NCBI RefSeq assembly: GCF_028553725.1
Contig: NZ_CP067124.1
Span: 630,001 to 694,000, forward strand
Source: Paracoccus alcaliphilus
GTDB taxonomy: Bacteria > Pseudomonadota > Alphaproteobacteria > Rhodobacterales > Rhodobacteraceae
Length of the DNA: 64,000 nt
Direction of reading: 5' to 3'
Positions within the stretch are counted from its first letter, which is position 1. Each line of letters starts with the position of its first letter. Made by a program: the position numbers and the translations under genes. A model generated the notes under the pieces. That model was given only the letters and a program-made list of their open reading frames with translations, had not been told where the DNA came from and ran no database searches. Of this stretch, positions 8,397-17,342 are shown one piece after another.

Positions 8397-9296
8397 ATGA
8401 CCACCCAGACAACCCGCCACGGCGCGGCATGGAACCTGCAAGGCGCCGCGTTCATGGTGCTGGCAATGGCCGCTTTCGCCGTCGAGGATACGCTGCTGAA
8501 ACAGGCGGCGACCTCATTGCCGATCTCGCAGGTGCTGATCAGCTTTGGCCTGCTTGGCGTGATCGTCTTTGCCGTCTGGGCCGTCCTGTCGGACGAAACC
8601 CCGCTGAGCCGCGACATGCTGCGCCCCGCGATGATCCTGCGGTCGCTGTCGGAGGTCACCGGGCGGCTGTTCTTCATGCTGGCCATCGCGCTGACGCCGC
8701 TGTCCACCGCCTCGGCGATCCTTCAGGCGACGCCGCTGGTGGTCATGGTGGGCGCGGTCTTCGTCTTTGGCGAAACCATCGGGCCGCGCCGCTGGCTTGC
8801 GGTGATGGCGGGTTTTCTGGGCGTGCTGATGGTCTTGCGTCCGGGGACCGAGGGTTTCGGGCCGCTATCGCTGCTGGCCGTCATCGGGATGCTGGGCTTT
8901 GCCGGGCGCGATCTGGCGACGCGGGCCGCCCCCGCCAGCCTGTCCTTCCGCCAGTTGGGCGTGCTGGGCTTTTCGATGCTGATCGTCGCGGGCCTGATCG
9001 CCATGCCCTTTGGTCCGGCGCCGGTCATGCCCTCGGCCGCGACTTGGGCGGGGCTGGTGGCGGCGGCGGTGGCGGGGATCGGGGCCTATACCTCGCTGAC
9101 TATCGCCATGCGCACCGGAGAGGTCGGCGCGGTCACACCCTTCCGCTATACAAGGCTGGTCTTTGCGATGATCGCCGGTGTGCTGGTTTTCGGGGAAAGC
9201 CCGGATATGTGGACGATCATCGGCTCGACCATCATCATCCTGTCGGGAATCACGGCGCTGCGGCTGTCGCGGCGCGGGGCCGCGACAGCCGGCTAG
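8397..9296 (+). CDS. EamA-type DMT superfamily transporter
   Basis: 299 aa with ten predicted membrane helices in two EamA repeats. The first begins AAFMVLAMAAFAVEDTLLKQ and the second TWAGLVAAAVAGIGAYTSLTIAMR, which also carries the conserved FRYTRLVFAMIAGVLVFGE helix near the C-terminus. Family members mostly export metabolites or amino acids; the substrate here is unknown. An in-frame ATG at 8376 is an alternative start. I prefer 8397 because it has a CAGAGA element upstream and gives a typical short N-terminus. It ends four bases from a convergent thiolase gene. Confidence 0.85.
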   Translation: MTTQTTRHGAAWNLQGAAFMVLAMAAFAVEDTLLKQAATSLPISQVLISFGLLGVIVFAVWAVLSDETPLSRDMLRPAMILRSLSEVTGRLFFMLAIALTPLSTASAILQATPLVVMVGAVFVFGETIGPRRWLAVMAGFLGVLMVLRPGTEGFGPLSLLAVIGMLGFAGRDLATRAAPASLSFRQLGVLGFSMLIVAGLIAMPFGPAPVMPSAATWAGLVAAAVAGIGAYTSLTIAMRTGEVGAVTPFRYTRLVFAMIAGVLVFGESPDMWTIIGSTIIILSGITALRLSRRGAATAG

Positions 9297-9299
9297 GGT

Positions 9300-10481
9300 T
9301 CAAAGCCGCTCGATGGCCAGCGCGATGCCCTGACCGCCGCCGATGCACATGGTGATAAGCCCGCGCCGTCCACCGCTGCGTTCCAGTTCCGCCAGTGCCT
9401 TGACGGTCAGGATCGCCCCGGTCGCGCCGACCGGGTGACCCAGCGCGATGGCGCCGCCATTGGGGTTCACGCGGGCCGGGTCCAGCCCCAGCGCCTTGTT
9501 CACCGCCAGCGCCTGCGCGGCAAAGGCCTCGTTCGATTCGATCACGTCGAAATCGCCCGCCGTCAGCCCGGTTTTCGCCAGCAGCGCCTGAACCGCCGGG
9601 ATCGGGCCGATGCCCATCACCTCGGGGCGCACGCCTGCCACGGCATAGCCCAGAATCCGCGCCCGGGGCGTCAGACCCGCCTGCCCCGCCGCATTCGCCC
9701 GTGCCAGAACCAGCGCCGCAGCGCCGTCATTGATGCCGCTGGCATTGCCCGCCGTGACAGAGCCGCCCTTCTGGAATACCGCCTTCAGACCGGCCAGCTT
9801 GTCCAGACTGGTCTCTTTCGGGTGCTCGTCCACCTCAAATGCCACGACGCCCTTGCGGGTCTTGATCTGAACCGGGGTGATCTGATCCTGGAAATACCCC
9901 GCCGCAATCGCCGCCGCCGCCCGGCGCTGAGATTCCAGCGCGAATTCGTCCTGCGCCTGACGGCTGATGTCATGTTCCGCCGCGACGTTTTCGGCGGTGA
10001 CGCCCATATGGCCGGTGCCCATCGGGCAGGTCAGCGCGCCGGTCATCATGTCCAGCATCACCTGATCGCCCATCTTGGCCCCGAACCGGGCCGAGGGCAC
10101 CGCATAGGGCGCGCGGCTCATGCTTTCGGCGCCGCCCGCGATGGCGAAATCCGCATCGCCCAACAGCAGCGCCTGCATCGCGGACACCACCGCCTGCGCG
10201 CCCGATCCGCACAGCCGGTTCACGTTCATGGCGGGTGTGGTGTCGGGGATGCCCGCCTGCAACATGGCCACGCGGCTGAGGTACATGTCGCGAGGCTCGG
10301 TGTTGATGACATGTCCGAACACCACCTGCCCGACCCGGTCCGGCGCAAGCGATGCCCGATCCAGCGCGGCGCGGATCACCGTTTCGGCCAGATCGATCGG
10401 CGGGACCGAGGACAGGCTGCCCCCGAAGCCGCCGATCGCCGTGCGCGCACCCGACAGGATCACGATTTCTTCTGCTGACAT
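9300..10481 (-). CDS. Acetyl-CoA C-acyltransferase (beta-ketothiolase)
   Basis: 393 aa, full-length thiolase II. The nucleophilic cysteine is in NRLCGSG (C91), the second catalytic pair in GGAIALGHPVGATG and MCIGGGQG, and the conserved ESNEAFAAQ is present. The enzyme condenses or cleaves acyl-CoA and acetyl-CoA, as in polyhydroxybutyrate synthesis or beta-oxidation. No phaB or phaC lies beside it, so the pathway is not fixed by context. The ATG at 10481 follows TGACGGAGGACAAG, a good ribosome binding site. A ModE-like regulator is divergently transcribed 124 bases upstream. Confidence 0.93.
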   Translation of the reverse strand: MSAEEIVILSGARTAIGGFGGSLSSVPPIDLAETVIRAALDRASLAPDRVGQVVFGHVINTEPRDMYLSRVAMLQAGIPDTTPAMNVNRLCGSGAQAVVSAMQALLLGDADFAIAGGAESMSRAPYAVPSARFGAKMGDQVMLDMMTGALTCPMGTGHMGVTAENVAAEHDISRQAQDEFALESQRRAAAAIAAGYFQDQITPVQIKTRKGVVAFEVDEHPKETSLDKLAGLKAVFQKGGSVTAGNASGINDGAAALVLARANAAGQAGLTPRARILGYAVAGVRPEVMGIGPIPAVQALLAKTGLTAGDFDVIESNEAFAAQALAVNKALGLDPARVNPNGGAIALGHPVGATGAILTVKALAELERSGGRRGLITMCIGGGQGIALAIERL

Positions 10482-10605
10482 CTTGTCCTCCGTCAATGTT
10501 GCGCAAAGCTTAGCCCAGAAGAGACCGGTCGCAACGCAGAAAACCGCATCCTGCCGCTGCGTCTTTGGACTTGCACGATTGGCGGCGCGGGCCGATACAT
10601 ATGCC

Positions 10606-10965
10606 ATGCAGCAGGACAGCACGGACGAAACCAAAATCAAACTTCGGCTGGAATATGCCGCGCCGCTGGTGCTGGGCCCCGGCAAGGCCGACCTGCTGGA
10701 GCGGATCGACCGGCTTGGCTCGATCTCGGCCGCAGGGCGAGAGATGGGCATGAGCTATAAGCGCGCTTGGTCACTGGTCGAGGAAATGAACACCGCCTTT
10801 GCCCGGCCGGTCGTGGACAGCAGCCGTGGCGGATCGGGCGGCGGCGGTGCGGTGCTGACCGATCAGGGGCGCAGGATGCTGGAACATTACCGCGCGCTGG
10901 AAGACGTGCTGCGACGGCAGGGCGCCGATCATCTGGCCGCGCTGACCGCCATGCTGCGCGACTGA
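10606..10965 (+). CDS. ModE-like winged-helix regulator (DNA-binding domain only)
   Basis: 119 aa. It matches the N-terminal domain of ModE/LysR-type winged-helix proteins: LLERIDRLGSISAAGREMGMSYKRAWSLVEEMN at about residues 27-59 is the helix-turn-helix, followed by a wing with SSRGGSGGGGAVLTDQGRRML. The molybdate-binding TOBE domains of full ModE are absent, which is common for stand-alone versions. It may regulate molybdenum uptake elsewhere or the divergent thiolase. It precedes glpD by 30 bases on the same strand, but functional linkage is not evident. Confidence 0.85.
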   Translation: MQQDSTDETKIKLRLEYAAPLVLGPGKADLLERIDRLGSISAAGREMGMSYKRAWSLVEEMNTAFARPVVDSSRGGSGGGGAVLTDQGRRMLEHYRALEDVLRRQGADHLAALTAMLRD

Positions 10966-10995
10966 CCCGCCGCCATGCCACACGACAGAGAGCCT

Positions 10996-12549
10996 ATGCC
11001 CGACACGCCCCAGATCAGCGATCTGTTCATCATCGGCGGCGGCATCAATGGCTGCGGCATCGCCCGCGACGCGGCGGGGCGCGGTTTGTCGGTCACGCTG
11101 GCCGAAATGGGCGATCTGGCGCAGGCGACCAGTTCGGCCTCGACCAAGCTGTTCCACGGCGGGCTGCGCTATCTGGAATATCTGGAAATCCGGCTGGTGC
11201 GCGAGGCGCTGCGCGAACGCGAGGTGCTGCTGCGCGCCATGCCGCATATCAGCCGGCCGATGCGTTTCGTGCTGCCGCTGGACCCCGGCATGACCTTCGA
11301 AAGCGACACCCCGGTCAGCAAGGCGCTGGCGCTGTTGATGCCGTGGAAAAAGGGCCACCGGCCCAATCTGCTGATCCGGGCGGGGCTTTTTCTTTACGAC
11401 CATCTGGGCGGGCGGAAGATCCTGCCGGGCACGACCTCGCTGTCGCTGAAGGGCACGCCCGAGGGCGCGCCGTTGCAGGACCGGCTGCAAAAGGCCTATG
11501 AATACAGCGATTGCTGGGTGGATGATGCGCGACTGGTGGCGCTGAACGCCCGCGACGCCGCACAGCACGGCGCCCGCATCATGGTCGGCGCGCAGGTGGC
11601 CGAGGCCCGGCGCGACGATGGGCTGTGGCGGATCACGCTGAGCGACGGGCGCGTCTTCCGGTCCCGCGCGCTGGTCAATGCGGGCGGGCCGTGGGTCGGG
11701 CAGATCATCCGCGACGTGGCGCATCTGCCGCTGTCGGAATCGGTGCGGCTGGTGCGCGGCAGCCATATCGTCGTGCCGCGCCTGTTCGACCACGAAAAAG
11801 CCTATTTCTTTCAGGGCCATGATGGTCGGATCATCTTTGCCATCCCCTATCAGGACGATTTCACCCTGATCGGCACCACCGACCGCGATCATCACGGCAG
11901 CCCGCTGGACGCCGAATGCACCCCTGAAGAGCAGGATTATCTTTGCGCCTTCGCCTCGGAATATTTCGCGCAGCCGGTGACGCGGGATCAGATCGCCTGG
12001 ACCTATTCCGGGGTGCGCCCGCTTTATGACGACGGGGCGAAAACAGCGACGGCGGCGACGCGCGACTATGTTCTGTCATTGCAGGCCGATGGCCCGCCCT
12101 GCCTGAACGTCTTTGGCGGCAAGATCACCACCTATCGCCGGCTTGCCGAGCATGCGCTGGAAAAGCTGGTGCCGTATTTTCCGCAGGCCACTCCTGCATG
12201 GACAGCGGGCGCATCCCTGCCCGGCGGCGATTTCCCGGTCGATGGCGTGGCGGCGCTGATCGGGAAATTACTGCATGATTACCCGTTTCTGGACCATAAA
12301 TGGGCCGGGCGGCTGGTGCGCGCCTATGGCACCGATGCGGCGCTGATCCTGTCGGGGGCGGGCAGCGCCGCCGATCTGGGCCGCGATTTCGGCGCCACCC
12401 TGACCGAGGCCGAGCTGCGCTGGCTGATGACCCATGAATTCGCCCGCCATGCCGGGGACGTCGTCTGGCGGCGCAGCAAGCTGGGCCTGCGCCTGTCGCC
12501 CGACCAGATCACCGCCATCGGGGATTACATGAGCCGAAACCCGGCCTGA
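10996..12549 (+). CDS. glpD: Aerobic glycerol-3-phosphate dehydrogenase
   Basis: 517 aa. A membrane-associated FAD enzyme that oxidises sn-glycerol 3-phosphate to dihydroxyacetone phosphate and passes electrons to quinone. The N-terminal dinucleotide-binding motif is IIGGGINGCGIARDAAGRG, followed by the family segment SASTKLFHGGLRYLEYLEIRLV and a later VFGGKITTYRRLAEHALEKL. The ATG at 10996 is preferred over 10975 because GAGAG lies at correct distance. glpK follows after 21 bases, giving a glpDK pair; no glpF or glpR is adjacent. Confidence 0.96.
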   Translation: MPDTPQISDLFIIGGGINGCGIARDAAGRGLSVTLAEMGDLAQATSSASTKLFHGGLRYLEYLEIRLVREALREREVLLRAMPHISRPMRFVLPLDPGMTFESDTPVSKALALLMPWKKGHRPNLLIRAGLFLYDHLGGRKILPGTTSLSLKGTPEGAPLQDRLQKAYEYSDCWVDDARLVALNARDAAQHGARIMVGAQVAEARRDDGLWRITLSDGRVFRSRALVNAGGPWVGQIIRDVAHLPLSESVRLVRGSHIVVPRLFDHEKAYFFQGHDGRIIFAIPYQDDFTLIGTTDRDHHGSPLDAECTPEEQDYLCAFASEYFAQPVTRDQIAWTYSGVRPLYDDGAKTATAATRDYVLSLQADGPPCLNVFGGKITTYRRLAEHALEKLVPYFPQATPAWTAGASLPGGDFPVDGVAALIGKLLHDYPFLDHKWAGRLVRAYGTDAALILSGAGSAADLGRDFGATLTEAELRWLMTHEFARHAGDVVWRRSKLGLRLSPDQITAIGDYMSRNPA

Positions 12550-12570
12550 ACATCGAACGGAGGGAAGCCA

Positions 12571-14046
12571 ATGACGATTCTGGCAATGGATCAGGGAACC
12601 ACATCGTCCCGCGCATTGATCTTCAGCCCCGATCTGACGGTTCTGGCCAGCGCGCAGCAGGAATTTCCGCAGCATTTCCCGCAATCCGGCTGGGTGGAAA
12701 ACGACCCCGACGATATCTGGACCACATCCGCCGCCACCGCCCGCGCCGCCATCGAGCGTGCGGGAAACCCGCGGATCGAGGCCATCGGCATCACCAATCA
12801 GCGCGAAACCACGCTGATCTGGGACCGCAAGACCGGCAAGCCGATCCATAACGCCATCGTCTGGCAGGACCGCCGCACCGCCGCGCTTTGCGCCCGGTTG
12901 AAGCAGGAAGGCCACGAGGATCTGGTCAGCGCCACCACCGGGCTGCTGCTGGACCCCTATTTCAGCGCCACCAAGATCGCCTGGCTGCTGGAAAACGTCG
13001 AGGGTGGGCGCGAACGGGCGCAGGCGGGCGATCTGGCCTTCGGCACCGTGGACACATTCCTGATCTGGAAGCTGACCGGCGGGCGGGCGCATGTGACCGA
13101 CGCCACCAATGCCGCGCGCACGATGCTGTACGACATCCGCAAGGGCGACTGGTCCGACGAAATGCTGGAACTGTTCGGCGTGCCCCGCGCGCTGCTGCCC
13201 GAGGTCCGCGACAGCGCCGACGATTTCGGCATGACCCGCGCCGACCTGTTCGGGCGAGAGATCCCGATTCTGGGCGTGGCGGGCGATCAGCAGGCGGCGA
13301 CGGTCGGGCAGGCCTGCTTTCAGCCCGGCATGCTGAAATCGACCTACGGCACCGGCTGTTTCGCGCTGCTGAATACCGGCGATCAGGCCATCCGCTCGGA
13401 CCACCGGCTGCTGACGACCATCGCCTATCGGCTGGATGGCCGGACGACCTATGCGCTGGAAGGCTCGATCTTTGTCGCGGGCGCGGTGGTGCAATGGCTG
13501 CGCGACGGGTTGCAACTGATCCGGCATGCCAGGGACACGCAGGCCCTGTCGGCGCAGGCGGATGCCAGCCAGAACATCATCATCGTGCCCGCGTTCACCG
13601 GGCTGGGCGCGCCCTATTGGGCGCCCGATGCGCGCGGGGCGGTCTTTGGCCTGACCCGCAATACCGGCCCCGCCGAACTGGCCCGCGCCGCGCTGGAAAG
13701 CGTCGGCTTCCAGACCCGCGACCTGCTGGAGGCCATGCGCGCCGACTGGCCCGATGCGGGCGATGCGGTGCTGCGCGTCGATGGCGGCATGACTGCCAGC
13801 GAACCGGCGATGCAGTTTCTGGCCGACATCATCGGCGCGCCTGTGGACCGGCCCAAGAACAGCGAGACCACGGCGCAGGGCGCGGCCTGGCTGGCGGGTT
13901 ATCGCGCAGGCATCTGCCCCGGCCCGCAGGAATATGCCCGCGACTGGCAGCTTGACCGTCGATTCCAGCCCGATCTGGACGCCACCACCCGCGATCAGCG
14001 TTATTCCGCTTGGAAACGCGCCGTTCAGGCAGTCCTTTCGGTGTGA
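12571..14046 (+). CDS. glpK: Glycerol kinase
   Basis: 491 aa. It phosphorylates glycerol to sn-glycerol 3-phosphate, the substrate of GlpD encoded just upstream. FGGY-kinase marks are [13 protein letters not shown] at the N-terminus, [43 protein letters not shown], and [20 protein letters not shown]. Start at ATG 12571 with ACGGAGGGAAG in front. Length and motifs are normal for GlpK rather than for xylulo- or other sugar kinases. Confidence 0.97.
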   Translation: MTILAMDQGTTSSRALIFSPDLTVLASAQQEFPQHFPQSGWVENDPDDIWTTSAATARAAIERAGNPRIEAIGITNQRETTLIWDRKTGKPIHNAIVWQDRRTAALCARLKQEGHEDLVSATTGLLLDPYFSATKIAWLLENVEGGRERAQAGDLAFGTVDTFLIWKLTGGRAHVTDATNAARTMLYDIRKGDWSDEMLELFGVPRALLPEVRDSADDFGMTRADLFGREIPILGVAGDQQAATVGQACFQPGMLKSTYGTGCFALLNTGDQAIRSDHRLLTTIAYRLDGRTTYALEGSIFVAGAVVQWLRDGLQLIRHARDTQALSAQADASQNIIIVPAFTGLGAPYWAPDARGAVFGLTRNTGPAELARAALESVGFQTRDLLEAMRADWPDAGDAVLRVDGGMTASEPAMQFLADIIGAPVDRPKNSETTAQGAAWLAGYRAGICPGPQEYARDWQLDRRFQPDLDATTRDQRYSAWKRAVQAVLSV

Positions 14047-14115
14047 TCCAAGGCTTTGTGATTTTATCCTGCGGCGTTTTTCCCTATGATTGCTGAAAAA
14101 CGACAAGAGGGCAGG

Positions 14116-14697
14116 ATGAACAGGTTTCTGAAACTGGCGATCGTGGCGCTGGTCGCATCCTGCGGTGGCGGCAACTATTCGGCCCCCCGCAATCTTGAAA
14201 ACGCCTGCGCCATCGTGGCCGAGCGACCGGCCTATCTGCGGGCGATGAAACGGACCGAGGCGCGCTGGGGCGTGCCGGTGCATGTCCAGATGGCAACCAT
14301 CCATCAGGAATCCAAATTCATCGGCGATGCGCGCACGCCGCATCAATATGCGCTGGGGGTGATTCCAATCGGACGCCAAAGCAGCGCCTATGGCTATTCC
14401 CAGGCGCTGGACGGCACGTGGGAGGAATATATGCGCGAAACCGGCAACCGCCGGGCCAAGCGCAACGACATCGCCGACGCGACCGATTTCATGGGCTGGT
14501 ACATGCACGGATCGTCGCAGCGGCTGGGCATATCGAAATGGGACGCGCCGTCGCAATATCTGGCCTATCACGAGGGGCGCAGCGGCTTTGCCCGCGGCAC
14601 CTATCGCAACAAGGCCTGGCTGATGCGCGTCGCCGCCGAGGTCGGGCAGCGATCCAACCTCTACCGCTCGCAACTGGTGGCCTGCCGCCGCGCCTGA
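14116..14697 (+). CDS. Lytic transglycosylase-like lipoprotein (SLT fold)
   Basis: 193 aa. The N-terminus MNRFLKLAIVALVASCGGG has a lipobox (LVASC), so the mature protein is probably a lipoprotein. The remainder looks like a soluble lytic transglycosylase domain: VPVHVQMATIHQESKF provides the catalytic glutamate (ES motif), AYGYSQALDGTWEEYM fits the second motif, and QYLAYHEGRSGFARGTY the third. Such enzymes cleave the glycan strands of peptidoglycan. ATG 14116 follows AGAGGGCAGG. It stands alone after glpK. Confidence 0.88.
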   Translation: MNRFLKLAIVALVASCGGGNYSAPRNLENACAIVAERPAYLRAMKRTEARWGVPVHVQMATIHQESKFIGDARTPHQYALGVIPIGRQSSAYGYSQALDGTWEEYMRETGNRRAKRNDIADATDFMGWYMHGSSQRLGISKWDAPSQYLAYHEGRSGFARGTYRNKAWLMRVAAEVGQRSNLYRSQLVACRRA

Positions 14698-14764
14698 TCC
14701 GCCCTTGCCTTCGTTCCCGCGCTGCGGCGATATGATCGCAGCGGATAGCAAGGACGGGGACAGG

Positions 14765-15181
14765 ATGAAAGACGACGAACAGCTGCGCAAACTGGTCGAG
14801 AGCCAGCCCGAATACGCCCATCACATCGGCGCGCGGCCAATCTCGGCCACGCCCGAGCGGGTGGAATTCGAGATGGAGGTCACGCCCCTGCTGTCCAACC
14901 GCAACGGTGTGTTGCATGGCGGCGCGATCATGGGTCTGGCCGACAATGCAGGCGGCACCGGCACCCATCTGCACCTGCCCGAAGGCAAGGCGACCACGAC
15001 GCTGGAAAGCAAGACGAACTTCCTGCGCCCGGTGCGACTGGGCGATACGGCGCGGGCGGTCGCGGTGCCGCTGCATCTGGGCCGCACCACCCAGATCTGG
15101 CAGACGACCATCACCCGAGGCGACGGCAAGATCGCGGCGATCGTCACCCAGACCCAGATGATCATTGACTGGACCGACTGA
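14765..15181 (+). CDS. PaaI family thioesterase
   Basis: 138 aa hot-dog thioesterase. The typical segment NRNGVLHGGAIMGLADNAGG near residue 46 holds the HGG active-site motif of the PaaI/YdiI group, and TLESKTNFLRPV follows. Members hydrolyse aryl- or acyl-CoA thioesters; the physiological substrate is not evident here. ATG at 14765 after GGGACAGG. It may share a transcript with the GST gene that starts 50 bases downstream. Confidence 0.9.
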   Translation: MKDDEQLRKLVESQPEYAHHIGARPISATPERVEFEMEVTPLLSNRNGVLHGGAIMGLADNAGGTGTHLHLPEGKATTTLESKTNFLRPVRLGDTARAVAVPLHLGRTTQIWQTTITRGDGKIAAIVTQTQMIIDWTD

Positions 15182-15230
15182 CTGCGGCCCCATGTCTGAA
15201 GACCCCGTATCGAGGGAAAGGGGAAAGACG

Positions 15231-15818
15231 ATGTATGTTGTGATCGGCACGTCGAACAGCCGCGCCCTGCGGGTGCTGTGGCTGTTGGAGGAATTGGGCC
15301 TGCCCTTCCAGCACGTTGCCGCCACACCCCGCAGCGAAGGCGTCGTCACCTTCAACCCGACGGGCAAGGTGCCGGTGCTGATCGACGACGGCACCCCGAT
15401 CACCGATTCGACGGCGATCCTGACCTATCTGGCCGACCGTCATGGCGACCTGACCCATCCGGCGGGAACGCTTGACCGGGCGCGTCAGGACAGCCTGACC
15501 CAGTTCCTGCTGGACGAATTCGACGCGGCGCTGTGGCTGGCGGCGCGGCACAGCTTTCTGCTGCCCGAGGAAATGCGGCTGTCGGCGATCAAGAACACCC
15601 TGCGCTGGGAATTCGAGCGCAGCCAGAAGGTGCTGGTCCATCGGCTGGCGGAAGGCGAATTCCTGATGGGCGACCGCATGACCGTGCCCGACATCATCCT
15701 GACACATTGTCTGGTCTGGGCGCTGACGGCGAAATTCCCGATCACCGAAAGCAGGCTGACCGATTATCTGGAACGGATGAAAGCGCGGCCCGCCTATCAG
15801 CGCGCCGCCGCAAGATAG
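15231..15818 (+). CDS. Glutathione S-transferase family protein
   Basis: 195 aa. An N-terminal thioredoxin-like GST domain (RALRVLWLLEELGLPFQHV, then FNPTGKVPVLIDDGTPITDSTAILTYLADRHG, which contains the cis-Pro and the glutathione-contacting DST) is followed by an all-helical C-terminal domain (GDRMTVPDIILTHCLVWA). Substrate unknown. The ATG at 15231 lies after GGGGAAAGACG. It ends three bases before a convergent small gene. Confidence 0.9.
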   Translation: MYVVIGTSNSRALRVLWLLEELGLPFQHVAATPRSEGVVTFNPTGKVPVLIDDGTPITDSTAILTYLADRHGDLTHPAGTLDRARQDSLTQFLLDEFDAALWLAARHSFLLPEEMRLSAIKNTLRWEFERSQKVLVHRLAEGEFLMGDRMTVPDIILTHCLVWALTAKFPITESRLTDYLERMKARPAYQRAAAR

Positions 15819-15821
15819 CCC

Positions 15822-16040
15822 TCAGACCCAGACCCCGGGCCGCAGCACATGACGCATGATCCGATCATGCCGCAGCCCTGTCCCCGCCGCGCCTTCGTCG
15901 CTGCCGTCCTCGGGCGCCTGCATCTCGTCACGCCGCGCCTGCCCGTCGATATAGCTGTTCACGGCCTTGCCGACACGATCCACCAGCCCATCCAGCCGCT
16001 GTCGCATATCCGGCGTGAAATGCGTGATCGTATGTGCCAT
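15822..16040 (-). CDS. Small hypothetical protein
   Basis: 72 aa, not recognised. The sequence opens MAHTITHFTPDMRQRLDGLVDRVG, likely amphipathic helix, then a charged middle rich in D/E and R, and ends GLRHDRIMRHVLRPGVWV. No signal peptide or membrane segment. The ATG at 16040 was chosen because AAAGGG stands six bases upstream; an upstream in-frame start at 16106 is less likely. Coding reality is supported only by the RBS and an open frame ending neatly against the convergent GST gene. Confidence 0.6.
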   Translation of the reverse strand: MAHTITHFTPDMRQRLDGLVDRVGKAVNSYIDGQARRDEMQAPEDGSDEGAAGTGLRHDRIMRHVLRPGVWV

Positions 16041-16133
16041 CGGAAACCCTTTCGCTTGTCCGAGTGGTTTCCCCCCGTCCTTCTTTTCTAGCCGAATCAG
16101 CGTCATGCCGCAATGCAGCGAAAGTCGTAGCCG

Positions 16134-17342
16134 CTAGCCCCGCAACCTCTCCAGCGCCGCCGCCCCGGCGATCCGCCCAGTGGCCAGACAGCCGGTCAGA
16201 AGATAGCCGCCGGTGGGCGCCTCCCAGTCCAGCATCTCGCCCGCGACAAAGGTGCCGGGCAGCGCCGTCAACTCCAACCCCGGCCCGATCCCGCTCCAGC
16301 AGATGCCGCCCGCCGAGGATATCGCCCGCTCCAGCCCCATCGGCCCGGCATGGTCCAACGGCAAGGCAGCCGCCCGCCGCGCCCAGCCATCCGGATCGCC
16401 GGGCCAGGGCCGCCCCCATTCCAGCAGCAGCGCCACCTTGACCGGATCGCCCAGAACCTTCCGCAGCCAGTTGCCCAGCGACAACCTGCCACGCGGCCTC
16501 GCAAACCGCCCGGCCAGCGCCCCATGATCCAGATCCGGCGCCAGATCCACGACCGCCGGGGCCCCATCCCGGATGGCGGCGGCAACTTCGTAAATCGCTC
16601 CGCCCTCGATCCCGCAACGCCCGATCACCCATTCGCCGCGCGTGACCAGATCGCCCGCGCGGATCCGGGTCCCCTTGACGGCCCTGCCGAAATGACGCGC
16701 CATCCGTTCCGACCACGCCACCCTGAATCCCATATTGGCAGGCCGGAAATCCACTACGGGCACCCCTGCCTCACGCAATACCGGCACCCAGGCGGCATCC
16801 GAACCCAGCCGGGGCCAGCTTGCCCCCCCCAGCGCCAGAACCGCGACGCCGGGCCGCACATGCCGCACCCCCTGCGCCGTCTCGAACCGAAACCCCTGCT
16901 CCAGCCCGACCCAGCGCCAGCGGGTCCGCAACTCGACCCCCTGCCCACGCAACCGCGCCAGCCAAGCCCGCAACAGGGGCGATGCCTTCATCCCCACCGG
17001 AAACACCCGCCCGGTCGAGCCGGTAAACAACCCGATCCCCAGCCCCCGCGCCCAGTCCATCACCTGTTCCGGACCAAATGCCCCATCTTTGGTGCAGAAA
17101 TATCCTCGGGGGTGCGGGGGCAGACAGCCCCCGCTGCCAAGGCTGAACCGCAGCGCAAACATCTCCAAAGGCTCGGCCTTGGTCAGGTTCAACCCTGACT
17201 TGCCCGCCATCAGAAACTTCCGCGCGGGCGTCGGCATCGCCTCGGCCAGCAGAACCGATGCGCCGCCCTGCGACAGGACCTCGGCCGCCATCAGCCCGGC
17301 AGGCCCCGCGCCGATGACCAGCGCATCGGGCGTCAGCGTCAT
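16134..17342 (-). CDS. FAD-dependent oxidoreductase of the HI0933/TIGR03862 type, with embedded repeat
   Basis: 402 aa. The N-terminus LVIGAGPAGLMAAEVLSQGG is a dinucleotide-binding fold and MAGKSGLNLT is characteristic of the HI0933-like/TIGR03862 flavoproteins, as are GRVFPVGMKASPLLRAWL and the C-terminal GEMLDWEAPTGGYLLTGCLATG. Function of the family is unknown. Between residues of about 71 and 90 the protein reads GSGGCLPPHPRGYFCTKDG, encoded by a copy of a dispersed palindromic repeat inserted in frame. It overlaps the end of holA by four bases (ATGA). Confidence 0.9.
   Translation of the reverse strand: MTLTPDALVIGAGPAGLMAAEVLSQGGASVLLAEAMPTPARKFLMAGKSGLNLTKAEPLEMFALRFSLGSGGCLPPHPRGYFCTKDGAFGPEQVMDWARGLGIGLFTGSTGRVFPVGMKASPLLRAWLARLRGQGVELRTRWRWVGLEQGFRFETAQGVRHVRPGVAVLALGGASWPRLGSDAAWVPVLREAGVPVVDFRPANMGFRVAWSERMARHFGRAVKGTRIRAGDLVTRGEWVIGRCGIEGGAIYEVAAAIRDGAPAVVDLAPDLDHGALAGRFARPRGRLSLGNWLRKVLGDPVKVALLLEWGRPWPGDPDGWARRAAALPLDHAGPMGLERAISSAGGICWSGIGPGLELTALPGTFVAGEMLDWEAPTGGYLLTGCLATGRIAGAAALERLRG
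17084..17132 (+). repeat. Dispersed palindromic repeat, copy 1 (inside a coding region)
   Basis: The copy shares CATCT-TGGTGC, then AAATATCCTCGGGGGTG, then GGGGGC-GACAGCCCCC with a second copy at 21470-21534. The final part forms a 6-bp GGGGGC/GCCCCC hairpin with loop AGACA. Unlike the other copy, this one lies within the flavoprotein gene and remains in frame on the minus strand. Confidence 0.8.

Noticed and set aside
12268..14790. 840-residue minus-strand open frame
   Set aside because: It lies opposite glpD end, glpK and the SLT lipoprotein, all clear genes. Composition is typical of reverse-frame reading in high-GC DNA.
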